Assembly (NCBI GenBank): GCA_015068645.1
Contig: SVKD01000002.1
Coordinates: 119,733 to 157,905 of the forward strand
Source: Oscillospiraceae bacterium
Lineage (GTDB): Bacteria > Bacillota > Clostridia > UMGS1840
DNA length: 38,173 nucleotides
Direction: 5' to 3'
Within the stretch, counting starts at the first letter, position 1; each line of letters starts with the position of its first letter. Below the pieces are notes generated by a model, which was given only the letters and a program-made list of their open reading frames with translations, was not told where the DNA came from and made no database searches. A program made the position numbers and the translations under genes. Positions 17,213-24,541 of the stretch are shown here, one piece after another.

Positions 17213-17420
17213 GAGCAGAATGATTTCGATGTTTCTTATTTTAGCGATATACTCGCTTACGCTCGTACGATATATTTGCTTCGCAAATTCGATATGTTTT
17301 TTGTTTCACGATAAAACTCGCTATGATATAAATCTCGTTGCCGCAAGGCAACATATCGTGCCGTCAGGCATATCGAGTGCGTTAGCACATATCGAAAATC
17401 TCGCAAGAGATTTATATCGA
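17213..17420. repeat. Array of short hairpins separated by ATATCG linkers
   Basis: Consecutive perfect stem-loops differ in sequence but share linkers: GTTGCC-GCAA-GGCAAC (17337-17352), TGCC-GTCA-GGCA (17359-17370), GTGC-GTTA-GCAC (17377-17388) and AAATCTC-GCAA-GAGATTT (17396-17413). Each is followed by (A)TATCG. Earlier members are TTTGC-TTC-GCAAA (about 17274) and a degenerate CTCGCTTACGCTCG unit flanked by CGATATA. Unit spacing is 18-22 bases. No protein frame is supported here. Confidence 0.8.
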
Positions 17421-17422
17421 TG

Positions 17423-17454
17423 AAAAAAGACTATTCCGAAGAATAGCCTTTTTT
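17423..17454. terminator. Terminator-like hairpin after the hairpin array
   Basis: AAAAAAGACTATTC (17423-17436) and GAATAGCCTTTTTT (17441-17454) pair around CGAA with one mismatch. It is symmetrical enough to work on both strands. No obvious gene ends here, so it may be part of the repeat block. Confidence 0.6.
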
Positions 17455-17473
17455 CTGGTGGAGGGAGATGGAT
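17454..17473 (-). repeat. Fragment of tRNA-Tyr 3' end (degenerate duplicate)
   Basis: About 20 bases including CTGGTGGAGGGAGATGGAT duplicate the 3' end (CCA, acceptor strand and start of the T arm) of the intact tRNA-Tyr at 17646-17664. Two further T-arm-like pieces, in inverse orientation and sharing ATTCGATGGTTCTCATCC, are at 17182-17212 and 17583-17608. The rest of the tRNA is missing. Confidence 0.65.
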
Positions 17474-17617
17474 ACTCTGCGCCTCTTGATTTTCCGACCG
17501 CTCTTAGCGGTGAGCGAAAAATCTTCGTTGCTCGAGACTTCGCAGTCCAATTGCCGTTGGCACTTGTCTGCTTCGACGAACCAATTCGATGGTTCTCATC
17601 CATCTTTTGATAAAAAG

Positions 17618-17644
17618 AAAAGCACCGACAAACGTCGATGCTTT
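17618..17644 (-). terminator. Intrinsic terminator of the tRNA-Thr/tRNA-Tyr transcript
   Basis: On the minus strand AAAGCATCGAC and GTCGGTGCTTT pair around a short loop, followed by TCTTTTTA. It starts two bases after the encoded CCA of tRNA-Tyr. Confidence 0.8.
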
Positions 17645-17645
17645 C

Positions 17646-17730
17646 TGGTGGAGGGAGATGGATTCGAACCATCGAAGCAAGATGCAACAGATTTACAGTC
17701 TGCCCCCTTTGGCCACTCGGGAACCCCTCC
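17646..17730 (-). tRNA. tRNA-Tyr (anticodon GTA)
   Basis: The minus strand reads GGAGGGGTTCCCGAGTGGCC at the 5' end, an anticodon loop CTGTAAA with anticodon GTA, a long variable arm typical of tyrosine tRNA, the T arm GATGGTTCGAATCCATC and an encoded CCA. The acceptor stem pairs over seven bases. Length is 85 nt including CCA. Confidence 0.95.
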
Positions 17731-17747
17731 ATATTCAATTGAAAAAG

Positions 17748-17823
17748 TGGAGCTGGTGATGGGACTCGAACCCGCAACCTGCTGATTACAAATCAGCTGC
17801 TCTGCCAATTGAGCTACACCAGC
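17748..17823 (-). tRNA. tRNA-Thr (anticodon TGT)
   Basis: The minus strand reads GCTGGTGTAGCTCAATTGGC at the 5' end. The anticodon stem is GCTGA/TCAGC around TTTGTAA (anticodon TGT, decoding ACA), the T arm is GCGGGTTCGAGTCCCAT-like, and CCA is encoded. Length is 76 nt. It lies 17 bases upstream of tRNA-Tyr in the same transcript. Confidence 0.95.
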
Positions 17824-17865
17824 ACAGGCCTGGGAAAAAGTTCAATCATCAATTTCACCTTAACG

Positions 17866-17894
17866 ATTATAACATAGGTGGTCCGGTTTGTCAA
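17866..17894 (-). promoter_or_regulatory. Sigma-A promoter for the tRNA-Thr/tRNA-Tyr unit
   Basis: On the minus strand TTGACA (17894-17889) and TATAAT (17871-17866) are both perfect, with a 17-base spacer, about 43 bases before the mature tRNA-Thr. Confidence 0.9.
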
Positions 17895-18007
17895 GCATTT
17901 TTTTTATTTTTTTTTCAAAGTGACATTTTTCCTTGGAAAATCAAGGGTTTAAGAGGGGAAAAATTCGTGCAAACTAAAAGAAGATACTGATTTGGAGAGG
18001 ATTTTTT

Positions 18008-18913
18008 ATGGCTTACAATAAATTTTTCGTTATGATTTTGGTGTTGGCAGCTGTTTTGTTTTCGACGATAATGGTTGGACTTGGTGCTTGGTGCTCCTAC
18101 CGTTACATTTCGCCTGCAGAGCGGGTACCGGAAACAGTCACCGATATTGCAGACGCCGGACGGGTAAACGCTTTGCTGCTGACGACCGACGATGCGGGAC
18201 TTCTTTCCGATACCGTGACGCTTTTGTCTTTTGACCCCCACCGTGAGCGCCTGAACATTCTTTTTATTCCCAAAGATATCCGTGTCCCACGGGACGGCAC
18301 TTTATATCAGTTTCATACGTTGTATGCTATGGGAGAAGAAGGCAAACGTTACGAGGAGCCTGTTCGTTACGTCAAAGAACTGACGGGGCTTCCCGTCCAT
18401 TATTATGCAGTGATGCATCCTGACGCACTTCGGACGGTTGTGGATGAGCTGGGCGGGGTCTGGATGGATGTGCCGAAGCGGATGTATTATCGGGATTCCA
18501 AGCGGAATCTTACCGTTGATTTATCTCCCGGATATCAACTTTTAGACGGGGAAAAAGCAGAACAGTTTACCCGTTTTCAGGCGGGATACAGCGATGGGGA
18601 GTCAGAACGAATCAAGGCCCGGCAGATGCTTGTTACCGAGTTGATTAATCAGAAGGCAAAACCGCGGTATCTTGGGAAAGTACCCCGGTTGTTGCAGGTG
18701 CTTTCCAGTCATGTGGAAACAAACTTAAAAGTCGCAGATTTCTCCCTTTTCCTGCAATTTTTCGGAAACTTTTCCGAGATTACTGTTTCCACTTTCCGGA
18801 TGCCTGTTTTAAAGGAGTTAAAAAACGGAATTTCCTATGTGATTTGTGACGAGGAAAAAACCCGTCAACTAATCCGTCGGGAATTTTTGGGACAAGAGGA
18901 GAAAAAACGTTGA
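18008..18913 (+). CDS. LytR-CpsA-Psr (LCP) family protein
   Basis: LCP proteins are membrane-anchored enzymes that attach polymers such as teichoic acids or capsular polysaccharide to peptidoglycan. A single N-terminal membrane anchor (residues about 7-29) precedes the LytR domain. Family blocks are NALLLTTDDAGLLSDTVTLL (54-73), FDPHRERLNILFIPKDIRV (75-93, counterpart of the SIPRD motif), YYAVMHPDALRTVVDELGGV, and LSPGYQLLDGEKAEQFTRF followed by RIKARQ. The usual LGsDsR triad reads LTTDDA and SIPRDT reads FIPKDI, so some catalytic positions differ from well-studied members. The ribosome-binding site GGAGAGGA precedes the ATG. It appears monocistronic. Confidence 0.88.
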   Translation: MAYNKFFVMILVLAAVLFSTIMVGLGAWCSYRYISPAERVPETVTDIADAGRVNALLLTTDDAGLLSDTVTLLSFDPHRERLNILFIPKDIRVPRDGTLYQFHTLYAMGEEGKRYEEPVRYVKELTGLPVHYYAVMHPDALRTVVDELGGVWMDVPKRMYYRDSKRNLTVDLSPGYQLLDGEKAEQFTRFQAGYSDGESERIKARQMLVTELINQKAKPRYLGKVPRLLQVLSSHVETNLKVADFSLFLQFFGNFSEITVSTFRMPVLKELKNGISYVICDEEKTRQLIRREFLGQEEKKR

Positions 18914-18963
18914 TTTTTTGGGGAAAAATCCCATAAAATATGGGAAAAACCAACAAAAATTTA

Positions 18964-18992
18964 TTGACATTGGGGAAAAACTGTGCTATACT
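18964..18992 (+). promoter_or_regulatory. Sigma-A promoter for the structured leader/ncRNA upstream of potA
   Basis: A perfect TTGACA (18964-18969) and TATACT (18987-18992) with a 17-base spacer. The predicted start is near 18999, about 550 bases before the potA ATG, so the transcript has a very long untranslated leader or makes a separate RNA. Confidence 0.88.
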
Positions 18993-18998
18993 GAAAAT

Positions 18999-19364
18999 AT
19001 CATCGGATTTTGGAACATAGGTTCCTGAGGGTGAGAATCACGACCGCTTGATTTTTTGGAAAATTCCATCAAGCCAAGGCCAGACGGACAGCCGGGTCGA
19101 ACGCCGAAACGCCGAATTTTGAACGCAGAATTCGGTTGGTAGGGATAACCTGCCTTATTGATTGAGTTAGAAGCTCAAATTTTATAAGTTGGTTCCTTTA
19201 CAACCATGTGCCAAAAACAGCGCACACATCGACTTGTGAAACGGTCAATAAGAGTACGCGGATTAAACTCTGAAACCTATTTCAAACCGGCAAAAGGGAA
19301 ATACCCTTTTTGTCTTCGGATTAACCTTTGCAAGCGGTGTGTCAATCAGACATACCGTTTTTTT
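18999..19364 (+). ncRNA. Candidate structured ncRNA or riboswitch-like leader upstream of the pot operon
   Basis: This stretch has its own strong promoter and ends in a strong terminator (19335-19364). The core (about 19010-19205) folds by eye into many local helices: GGAAC-ATAG-GTTCC, GGTGA-GAA-TCACG, CTTGAT.../...ATCAAG, CCGAATT.../...AATTCGG, GGTAGG-GATAA-CCTGCC, TTGAG.../...CTCAA and GTTG.../...CAAC. Purine-rich joining segments between them (GGCCAGACGGACAGCCGGGT, GAACGCCGAAACGCC) look like conserved single-stranded cores. A frame open through part of this region joins onto potA but has no family similarity. I could not assign it to a known class with certainty; it has the length and density of helices of large Firmicute ncRNAs such as raiA. 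Confidence 0.55.
19335..19364 (+). terminator. Strong intrinsic terminator inside the pot leader
   Basis: CGGTGTGTC (19335-19343) pairs fully (one G-T) with GACATACCG (19349-19357) around AATCA, followed by seven T. A second terminator-like stem, AAAAGGG/CCCTTTT, is at 19292-19310. Either could end an ncRNA or attenuate the pot transcript. Confidence 0.82.
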
Positions 19365-19500
19365 ATTGTGAATACAACAAGGCTCCGGGGCACCCGACTG
19401 CAATCTTTGATTGCTTCATCGGGTCGGGTTCTTATTGTGAATACAACAAGGTTCCGGGGCACCCGACAGCAATCTCTGATTGCGTCATCGGGTCGGGTTC
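19363..19500 (+). repeat. 69-bp tandem duplication just upstream of potA
   Basis: Two copies (19363-19431 and 19432-19500) of a unit beginning TTATTGTGAATACAACAAGG and containing CCGGGGCACCCGAC, a GCAATC/GATTGC inner stem and TCGGGTCGGGTTC. In each copy ACCCGAC can pair with the GGGTCGGGT side. The copies differ at only about five positions, implying a recent duplication. Confidence 0.88.
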
Positions 19501-19547
19501 TTATTTTTGCAATTTTTCTAACTTATACAGAGAAGGAAGAAACCTCT

Positions 19548-20681
19548 ATGGAACAGACGAACATGACGAAGAAAATCATCGAACTTAAAAATATCTCCAA
19601 GGAGTTTGAAGGCGAACAGGTCTTACGCTCCATCAATTTGGATATTTATGACAAGCAGTTTGTAACCCTGCTTGGTCCTTCCGGTTGCGGAAAAACCACC
19701 ACTCTTCGTATTGTAGGCGGTTTTGAGGTTCCCAATGAAGGGGAAGTGCTCTTTGAGGGCAAGCAGATTAACGATGTGCCTGCTCACAAGCGTCATATCA
19801 ACACGGTGTTTCAGAAATATGCGTTATTCCCTCATTTAAACGTGTTTGAAAACGTGGCATTTTCCTTGCGTCTTAAAAAAATTCCCAATGCGGAAATCAT
19901 CCGCAGAGTGAAAGAAATGCTGGAATTGGTTGCTCTAAAAGGCTTTGAAAGAAAGAACGTGACTAAGTTATCCGGCGGGCAGCAGCAGCGTGTTGCTATT
20001 GCAAGAGCGTTAATCAGCCATCCCAGAGTGTTGCTTTTAGACGAACCTTTGGGTGCTTTAGACTTAAAACTTCGTAAAGACATGCAAAACGAGCTGAAAA
20101 AAATCCAGAAGCAGACCGGCATCACCTTTATCTACGTTACTCACGACCAGGAGGAAGCGCTCTCCATGTCAGACGTGGTGGTGGTTATGGCAGAAGGAAA
20201 AATTCAGCAAATCGGTTCTCCCACCGATATTTACAATGAACCTGTAAACGCGTTCGTTGCAGACTTTATCGGCGAAAGTAACATTTTAGACGGTGTGATG
20301 AATGAAGATTACAAGGTAACTTTTTCAGGACATACCTTCCAATGCGTGGATAAAGGCTTTGCACCGGGCGAACAGATTGATGTTGTGGTGCGTCCCGAAG
20401 ATGTGGATGTGGTTGCTCCCAAAGACGGGATGCTCACCGGTACGGTTACCTCTGTCACCTTCAAGGGTGTTCACTATGAAATCATTGTGGATATTGACGG
20501 ATTCAAATGGATGATTCAGTCCACCGATTTTGTGGACGTGAATGCCAATATCGGCGTATCCATTGACCCGGATGCCATCCACATTATGAAAAAATCCGAA
20601 TTCTCCGGTCAGTACGGTGACTATTCCACCTTCTCCGACGAAATCGACGAGTTGTCTAACACGGAAACGGTAGGTGATTAG
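19548..20681 (+). CDS. potA: Spermidine/putrescine ABC transporter, ATP-binding protein
   Basis: ATPase of the polyamine importer PotABCD, on the cytosolic face. Motifs are Walker [10 protein letters not shown] (residues 43-51), Q-loop Q89, signature LSGGQQQR (141-148), Walker B LLLDEP (163-168 region) and H-loop H199. A C-terminal TOBE-type regulatory domain covers about 280-350 ([26 protein letters not shown]). The frame is open upstream to 19206, but that would translate the structured leader and tandem repeat. ATG 19548, after AGAAGGAAG, gives the normal 377-aa PotA. The stop codon sits one base before the potB ATG. Confidence 0.95.
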   Translation: MEQTNMTKKIIELKNISKEFEGEQVLRSINLDIYDKQFVTLLGPSGCGKTTTLRIVGGFEVPNEGEVLFEGKQINDVPAHKRHINTVFQKYALFPHLNVFENVAFSLRLKKIPNAEIIRRVKEMLELVALKGFERKNVTKLSGGQQQRVAIARALISHPRVLLLDEPLGALDLKLRKDMQNELKKIQKQTGITFIYVTHDQEEALSMSDVVVVMAEGKIQQIGSPTDIYNEPVNAFVADFIGESNILDGVMNEDYKVTFSGHTFQCVDKGFAPGEQIDVVVRPEDVDVVAPKDGMLTGTVTSVTFKGVHYEIIVDIDGFKWMIQSTDFVDVNANIGVSIDPDAIHIMKKSEFSGQYGDYSTFSDEIDELSNTETVGD

Positions 20682-20682
20682 G

Positions 20683-21501
20683 ATGCAAAATTCGAAAAGC
20701 AGTTTTTTGGGGAAGATGACTGCAGCACCCCATATTCTGTGGTCAGTCCTGTTTATCCTGGCACCCCTTGTTTTTGTGATTTATTATAGCTTCACCGATG
20801 CCAACGGCGCCTTTACTTTTGGCAATATTTTAGCACTGGAAGAACATACCAACACCTTCTTTTTATCGATAAGTCTATCGGTGATTGCCACTTTTATCTG
20901 TTTTATCATCGGCTATCCTTTGGCATATTTTATTGCAGGATATAAGGAAAAATCCCAAAAAATTATGATTACCCTCTTAATGCTTCCCATGTGGACCAAT
21001 CTGTTAATCAGAACCTACTCCATGATGGCAATTATGGATGACGGCGGTTTTTTGAACACCATTTTAGGTGCATTAAACTGGGGAAAAGTACATTTAATCG
21101 GCACCAAGGGTGCTGTGATTTTCGGGATGGTGTATGATTTTCTGCCCTATATGGTGCTTCCCATTTACACCATCATCTCCAAATTGGACGTGAGCCTGAC
21201 AGAAGCTGCCCGTGATTTGGGTTGCAGCCAGATGCAGGTGGTAAAAAAAGTGATTCTTCCCTTATCCAAATCCGGAATCATTTCAGGGATCACTATGGTG
21301 TTTGTGCCTTCCATCTCCACCTTCTACATTTCCCAGAAGCTGGGCGGCGGCACCTTTGAACTCATCGGTGACACCATTGAACGTCAATTTCAAAATGTTT
21401 CCACCTACAACGTAGGGGCTGCCATTTCTTTGGTTATGATGATTCTGGTATTGCTCTCTTTAGCCATCATGAACCGCTTCTCAGAAGAGGAGGCTTCGTA
21501 A
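20683..21501 (+). CDS. potB: Spermidine/putrescine ABC transporter, permease PotB
   Basis: One of two membrane permease subunits, about 272 aa with six membrane helices. The cytosolic EAA loop that contacts PotA reads EAARDLGCSQMQVVKKVILP. The LPMWTNLLIRTYS block is typical of PotB. I chose ATG 20683, preceded at good spacing by AGGTGAT in the end of potA; an in-frame GTG at 20674 would overlap potA. The partner permease potC is not adjacent: 525 bases of repeats intervene, although all four pot genes share orientation. Confidence 0.94.
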   Translation: MQNSKSSFLGKMTAAPHILWSVLFILAPLVFVIYYSFTDANGAFTFGNILALEEHTNTFFLSISLSVIATFICFIIGYPLAYFIAGYKEKSQKIMITLLMLPMWTNLLIRTYSMMAIMDDGGFLNTILGALNWGKVHLIGTKGAVIFGMVYDFLPYMVLPIYTIISKLDVSLTEAARDLGCSQMQVVKKVILPLSKSGIISGITMVFVPSISTFYISQKLGGGTFELIGDTIERQFQNVSTYNVGAAISLVMMILVLLSLAIMNRFSEEEAS

Positions 21502-22026
21502 AATCGTCACATTTTTCGTTTTTCTTCCTTTGCGTACACAAAAGTACGCGGCAGTCAGAAAATTCACAAAATCTGTTCGATTTTTTCATCAGCCTCATAG
21601 GAATGGAGGAGGCGGGCTAAAAATCAATGAATATTGAATAATGAAAAATGAATAATTGCGGTGGCAGGCAAAGCCTGCATTATAATGTTCCCAAAGGGCA
21701 CCACCATTTTTATTCTTTCATTCTCCAATACATAGAAAGTAGGGGACGATGCCCACATTGTCCCGCTATACTGCAAGCCTGACGAAATTTTGTGTTGTAT
21801 CAAACAACGGGCAGATGTAGGCATCTGTCCCTACTTGCAGAATTCCAAAAAATACATCTGTTTTCCATAATCCCCATTGGAATGACTTGATATTAGCGGA
21901 AAAAAACAATTCAGATTGTGCGGCTTTTGTGACCGACGCATACTATGTGTATGCGAGGGAGCAAAAACGTGCAAGATGTTTGTTTTTAGACGCGGTAATA
22001 CATAGAAAGGTAAAAGAGCAAAGAAT
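21502..22026. repeat. Nested repeat block inserted between potB and potC
   Basis: No gene is seen. In order it holds a GCGTAC/GTACGC hairpin unit (21532-21549), an AT-rich inverted-repeat element (21626-21725, with GCAGGCAAAGCCTGC and CCCAAAGGG hairpins), a GTAGGGGACGATGCCCACAT palindrome (21740-21764), a related inverted unit (21808-21834, GCAGATGTAGGCATCTGTCC), and a hairpin GCATAC/GTATGC (21938-21954). The block separates two genes whose products work in one complex. Confidence 0.8.
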
Positions 22027-22836
22027 ATGAAAATTTTCTCTAAAATCTATACTGCTTTAATTTTCATAATTTTATATATCCCTATTTTAGTGCTGATGAT
22101 GTTTTCCTTTAACTCCACATCCAACACGGGTGCTATGACAGGGTTTTCTTTCTATTGGTATTCTGAGCTTTTTAACAGTCCCGAAACTTTCACTGCATTG
22201 CAAAACACATTGGTGCTTGCTATAAGTGCCGCTGTGATTTCTACCGTAATTGGTACGGCTGCGGCAGTTGGTTTAACCAAATTTCGTAAAAATTACTGGA
22301 AAAACTCTGTGATTTCCATTACCAATATCCCGATGATGAATCCTGATATTGTAACCGGGATTTCTATGATGCTCTTGTTCGTATTTATCGGAACAATGCA
22401 GGGCAGCGACGAAAAGCTCAGCTTTTTTACCATTCTGATTGCACACGTTACCTTCTGTTTGCCCTATGTGATTTTATCCGTTCGTCCCAAGCTGTTATCT
22501 ATGCCGAAATCTTTACCCGAGGCAGCGCAGGACTTAGGTTGCACACCCCTGCAGTCTTTCTTCCGTGTGGAACTGCCCAACATTATGCCCGGTGTTATTT
22601 CCGGCTTCATTTTAGCATTTACCTTATCCTTAGACGACTTCGTAATCAGTTATTTTACCACGGGGAATGATTTTCAAACCCTGCCTTTGTTGATTTATTC
22701 TATGACCAAAAAAGAAGTAAAACCTGATATTTACGCTCTTTCCACCATTATGATTGTGGCGGTTACCACACTTTTGATTTTGTCCAATCTGTTTTCCAAG
22801 GAAAAAAGCACGGAAGGAAGGTTGTCTATCAAATGA
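22027..22836 (+). CDS. potC: Spermidine/putrescine ABC transporter, permease PotC
   Basis: Second permease of the polyamine importer, 269 aa with six membrane helices. Characteristic blocks are YIPILVLMMFSFN near the N-terminus, the proline-rich NIPMMNPDIVTGISMMLLF, and the EAA loop EAAQDLGCTPLQSFFRVELP, which pairs with PotA. LDDFVISYFTTG is strongly PotC-like. The stop codon overlaps the potD start (ATGA at 22833), so potC and potD are translationally coupled. The nearest ribosome-binding-site-like sequence is AGAAAGGTAAAAGAG. Confidence 0.94.
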   Translation: MKIFSKIYTALIFIILYIPILVLMMFSFNSTSNTGAMTGFSFYWYSELFNSPETFTALQNTLVLAISAAVISTVIGTAAAVGLTKFRKNYWKNSVISITNIPMMNPDIVTGISMMLLFVFIGTMQGSDEKLSFFTILIAHVTFCLPYVILSVRPKLLSMPKSLPEAAQDLGCTPLQSFFRVELPNIMPGVISGFILAFTLSLDDFVISYFTTGNDFQTLPLLIYSMTKKEVKPDIYALSTIMIVAVTTLLILSNLFSKEKSTEGRLSIK

Positions 22837-24047
22837 GAAAAATTCTTTCCATCTTCTTAGCCTTGCTGTTGTGTGTCACCGTGTTGCCCTTATCCGGTTG
22901 CCAAACCAAAAGCGAAAAACTCACCTTAAATGTGTATAATTGGGGCGAATACATTTCCGACGGAAGCGAAGACACATTGGATGTCAACAAGGAATTTGAA
23001 ATTTACTGTCGGGATGAGTTGGGAATGGAGGTAGAGGTCAACTATACCACCTATGCCAGCAACGAAGATATGTATAACAAGTTAAAAAGCGGCTCCACCA
23101 CTTATGATGTGGTGATTCCCTCTGAATACATGATTGAAAAAATGATTGCAGAGGATATGCTTTCCCCCTTAGATTTTTCTAATATCCCCAATTTTCAGTA
23201 TATTGATGACGGATTTAAAAATCTGTTTTATGACCCCGAAAATCTCTATTCCGTCCCCTACACCTACGGAATGGTTGGTATTATTTACAATGATACCATG
23301 GTAAATGAGGAAGACCTGGGTAGCTGGGATTTACTTTGGAACGAGAAATACAAAGGAAAAATTCTCCAGTTTAACAATCCCCGTGATGCCTTTGGCACCG
23401 CCATTTACTGGGCAGGGGAAGACGTAAACTCCACCGACCCCAAGGTGTGGCATTCTGCAGTGGAAAAACTGAAAGCTCAGAAGCCTTTGGTTCAGAGCTA
23501 TGTGATGGATGAAATTTTCAATAAAATGAAAAACGGCTCCGCTGCTGTGGCTCCTTATTATGCAGGGGACTATCTTACTATGTATGACGGTAATGACAGC
23601 TTAGGCTTTTATTATCCCGAAGAAGGCACCAACGTGTTTGTGGATGCTATGTGTGTTCCAAAATGTGCCAAAAATCAGGAATTGGCAGAAATTTATATTA
23701 ACTTTATGTTAGAAGAAGAGGTTGCCATTGCCAATGCCGAATATATCGGATACGCTTCTCCCCACAAGCTGGTGCGGGAAAACGAAGAGTATGTGGAATA
23801 TATGGTAGATTGGCACGAGGATGCAATGGAGATTCTTTATCCTTCCGGCAATCAGGATATAAAAACTGCTTATTACGAAAGTCTGGCCCCCGCCACTTTA
23901 GAGCTTCAGAACAGTCTTTGGGAAACCTTAAAGATTGAAAATGCGGTGGAACCCTGGATTTATCTGGCAAGTGCCACGATTGTGGGCGCATTGCTCTTAT
24001 TCTTCTTATATCGTATGATTCGCAAAAAACATCGCGACAACTATTAA
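22833..24047 (+). CDS. potD: Spermidine/putrescine-binding lipoprotein PotD with extra C-terminal membrane helix
   Basis: Extracytoplasmic substrate-binding protein of the polyamine importer. The N-terminus is a lipoprotein signal ending in LSGC (lipidated Cys 23). The mature domain shows PotD blocks: LNVYNWGEYIS (about 31-41), DVVIPSEYMIEKM, YGMVGIIYN and APYYAGDYL. At 404 aa it is about 50 residues longer than usual PotD. The extra part is a C-terminal hydrophobic helix, WIYLASATIVGALLLFFLYR, followed by a basic end (RKKHRDNY), so the protein may be held in the membrane at both ends. Coupled to potC by an ATGA overlap; 18 bases before the next gene. Confidence 0.93.
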   Translation: MRKILSIFLALLLCVTVLPLSGCQTKSEKLTLNVYNWGEYISDGSEDTLDVNKEFEIYCRDELGMEVEVNYTTYASNEDMYNKLKSGSTTYDVVIPSEYMIEKMIAEDMLSPLDFSNIPNFQYIDDGFKNLFYDPENLYSVPYTYGMVGIIYNDTMVNEEDLGSWDLLWNEKYKGKILQFNNPRDAFGTAIYWAGEDVNSTDPKVWHSAVEKLKAQKPLVQSYVMDEIFNKMKNGSAAVAPYYAGDYLTMYDGNDSLGFYYPEEGTNVFVDAMCVPKCAKNQELAEIYINFMLEEEVAIANAEYIGYASPHKLVRENEEYVEYMVDWHEDAMEILYPSGNQDIKTAYYESLAPATLELQNSLWETLKIENAVEPWIYLASATIVGALLLFFLYRMIRKKHRDNY

Positions 24048-24065
24048 AACTCGGGAGATATTTGC

Positions 24066-24503
24066 ATGGATAGCTTGGAAACCAATGTAATTTTAAAATT
24101 TCAAAGACTTTGTGACTGCTGGCTTTGCGAGGATTGCGGTTGTGAAAACTCCATCGTCGATTCTGTCTGCCTTGTGTGTGGTGCCAACCGTACCGGTGAT
24201 GATCTTGTGCTTCACGCAGGAGAAGAAGGGCCCGTGAATACCGATCGTGTTGACCGCGGTACTGGTGGCGGCAGAATTAGCGGAGGAACCGGTGGCGGCA
24301 GAATCAGCGGAGGAACCGGCGGCAGAACCGATGGCGGACTTAGCGGCAGAACTGGTGGCGGCTATAGTGGTGGACCTGTTGGCAGCTATGATGGCAGCTA
24401 TACCGATACTGGCTCAGGAAGTAACATCGGACTGATTGTGGCAATTATTTTTATCGTGATTGCAGTTATCGCTGTTTCAGTGGGCATTTTATTATACCAG
24501 TAA
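24066..24503 (+). CDS. Zinc-ribbon protein with Gly-rich repeats and C-terminal membrane anchor
   Basis: 145 aa. Cysteines C21, C24, C35 and C38 (CEDC...CLVC) form a zinc ribbon, with extra cysteines C16, C18 and C26 nearby. Residues 64-118 are a low-complexity Gly/Ser/Arg region with repeated GGGRISGGTG units, encoded by near-identical 27-base DNA repeats at 24258-24330. Residues 121-143 are a hydrophobic helix ending only two residues before the stop, so the protein is probably tail-anchored with its zinc ribbon in the cytosol. It starts 18 bases after potD and is followed at 38 bases by another zinc-ribbon gene; I take it as the first gene of the signalling cluster, possibly read through from the pot operon. 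Function unknown. Confidence 0.8.
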   Translation: MDSLETNVILKFQRLCDCWLCEDCGCENSIVDSVCLVCGANRTGDDLVLHAGEEGPVNTDRVDRGTGGGRISGGTGGGRISGGTGGRTDGGLSGRTGGGYSGGPVGSYDGSYTDTGSGSNIGLIVAIIFIVIAVIAVSVGILLYQ

Positions 24504-24541
24504 TTTTTATAAATCGAACGAAAGTAATCGGAGGAACCATT

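Noticed and set aside
17213-17420. CRISPR-like array
   Set aside because: Only a five- to six-base linker is constant, the units are self-complementary and about 20 bases long, and there are no cas genes.
17468-17785. Open frames across the tRNA genes
   Set aside because: They overlap two well-formed tRNAs and their terminator; coding is not credible.
19206-19547. N-terminal extension of PotA by 114 residues
   Set aside because: The frame is open, but it translates the structured leader and the 69-base repeats and has no PotA similarity; ATG 19548 has a proper ribosome-binding site and gives normal length.
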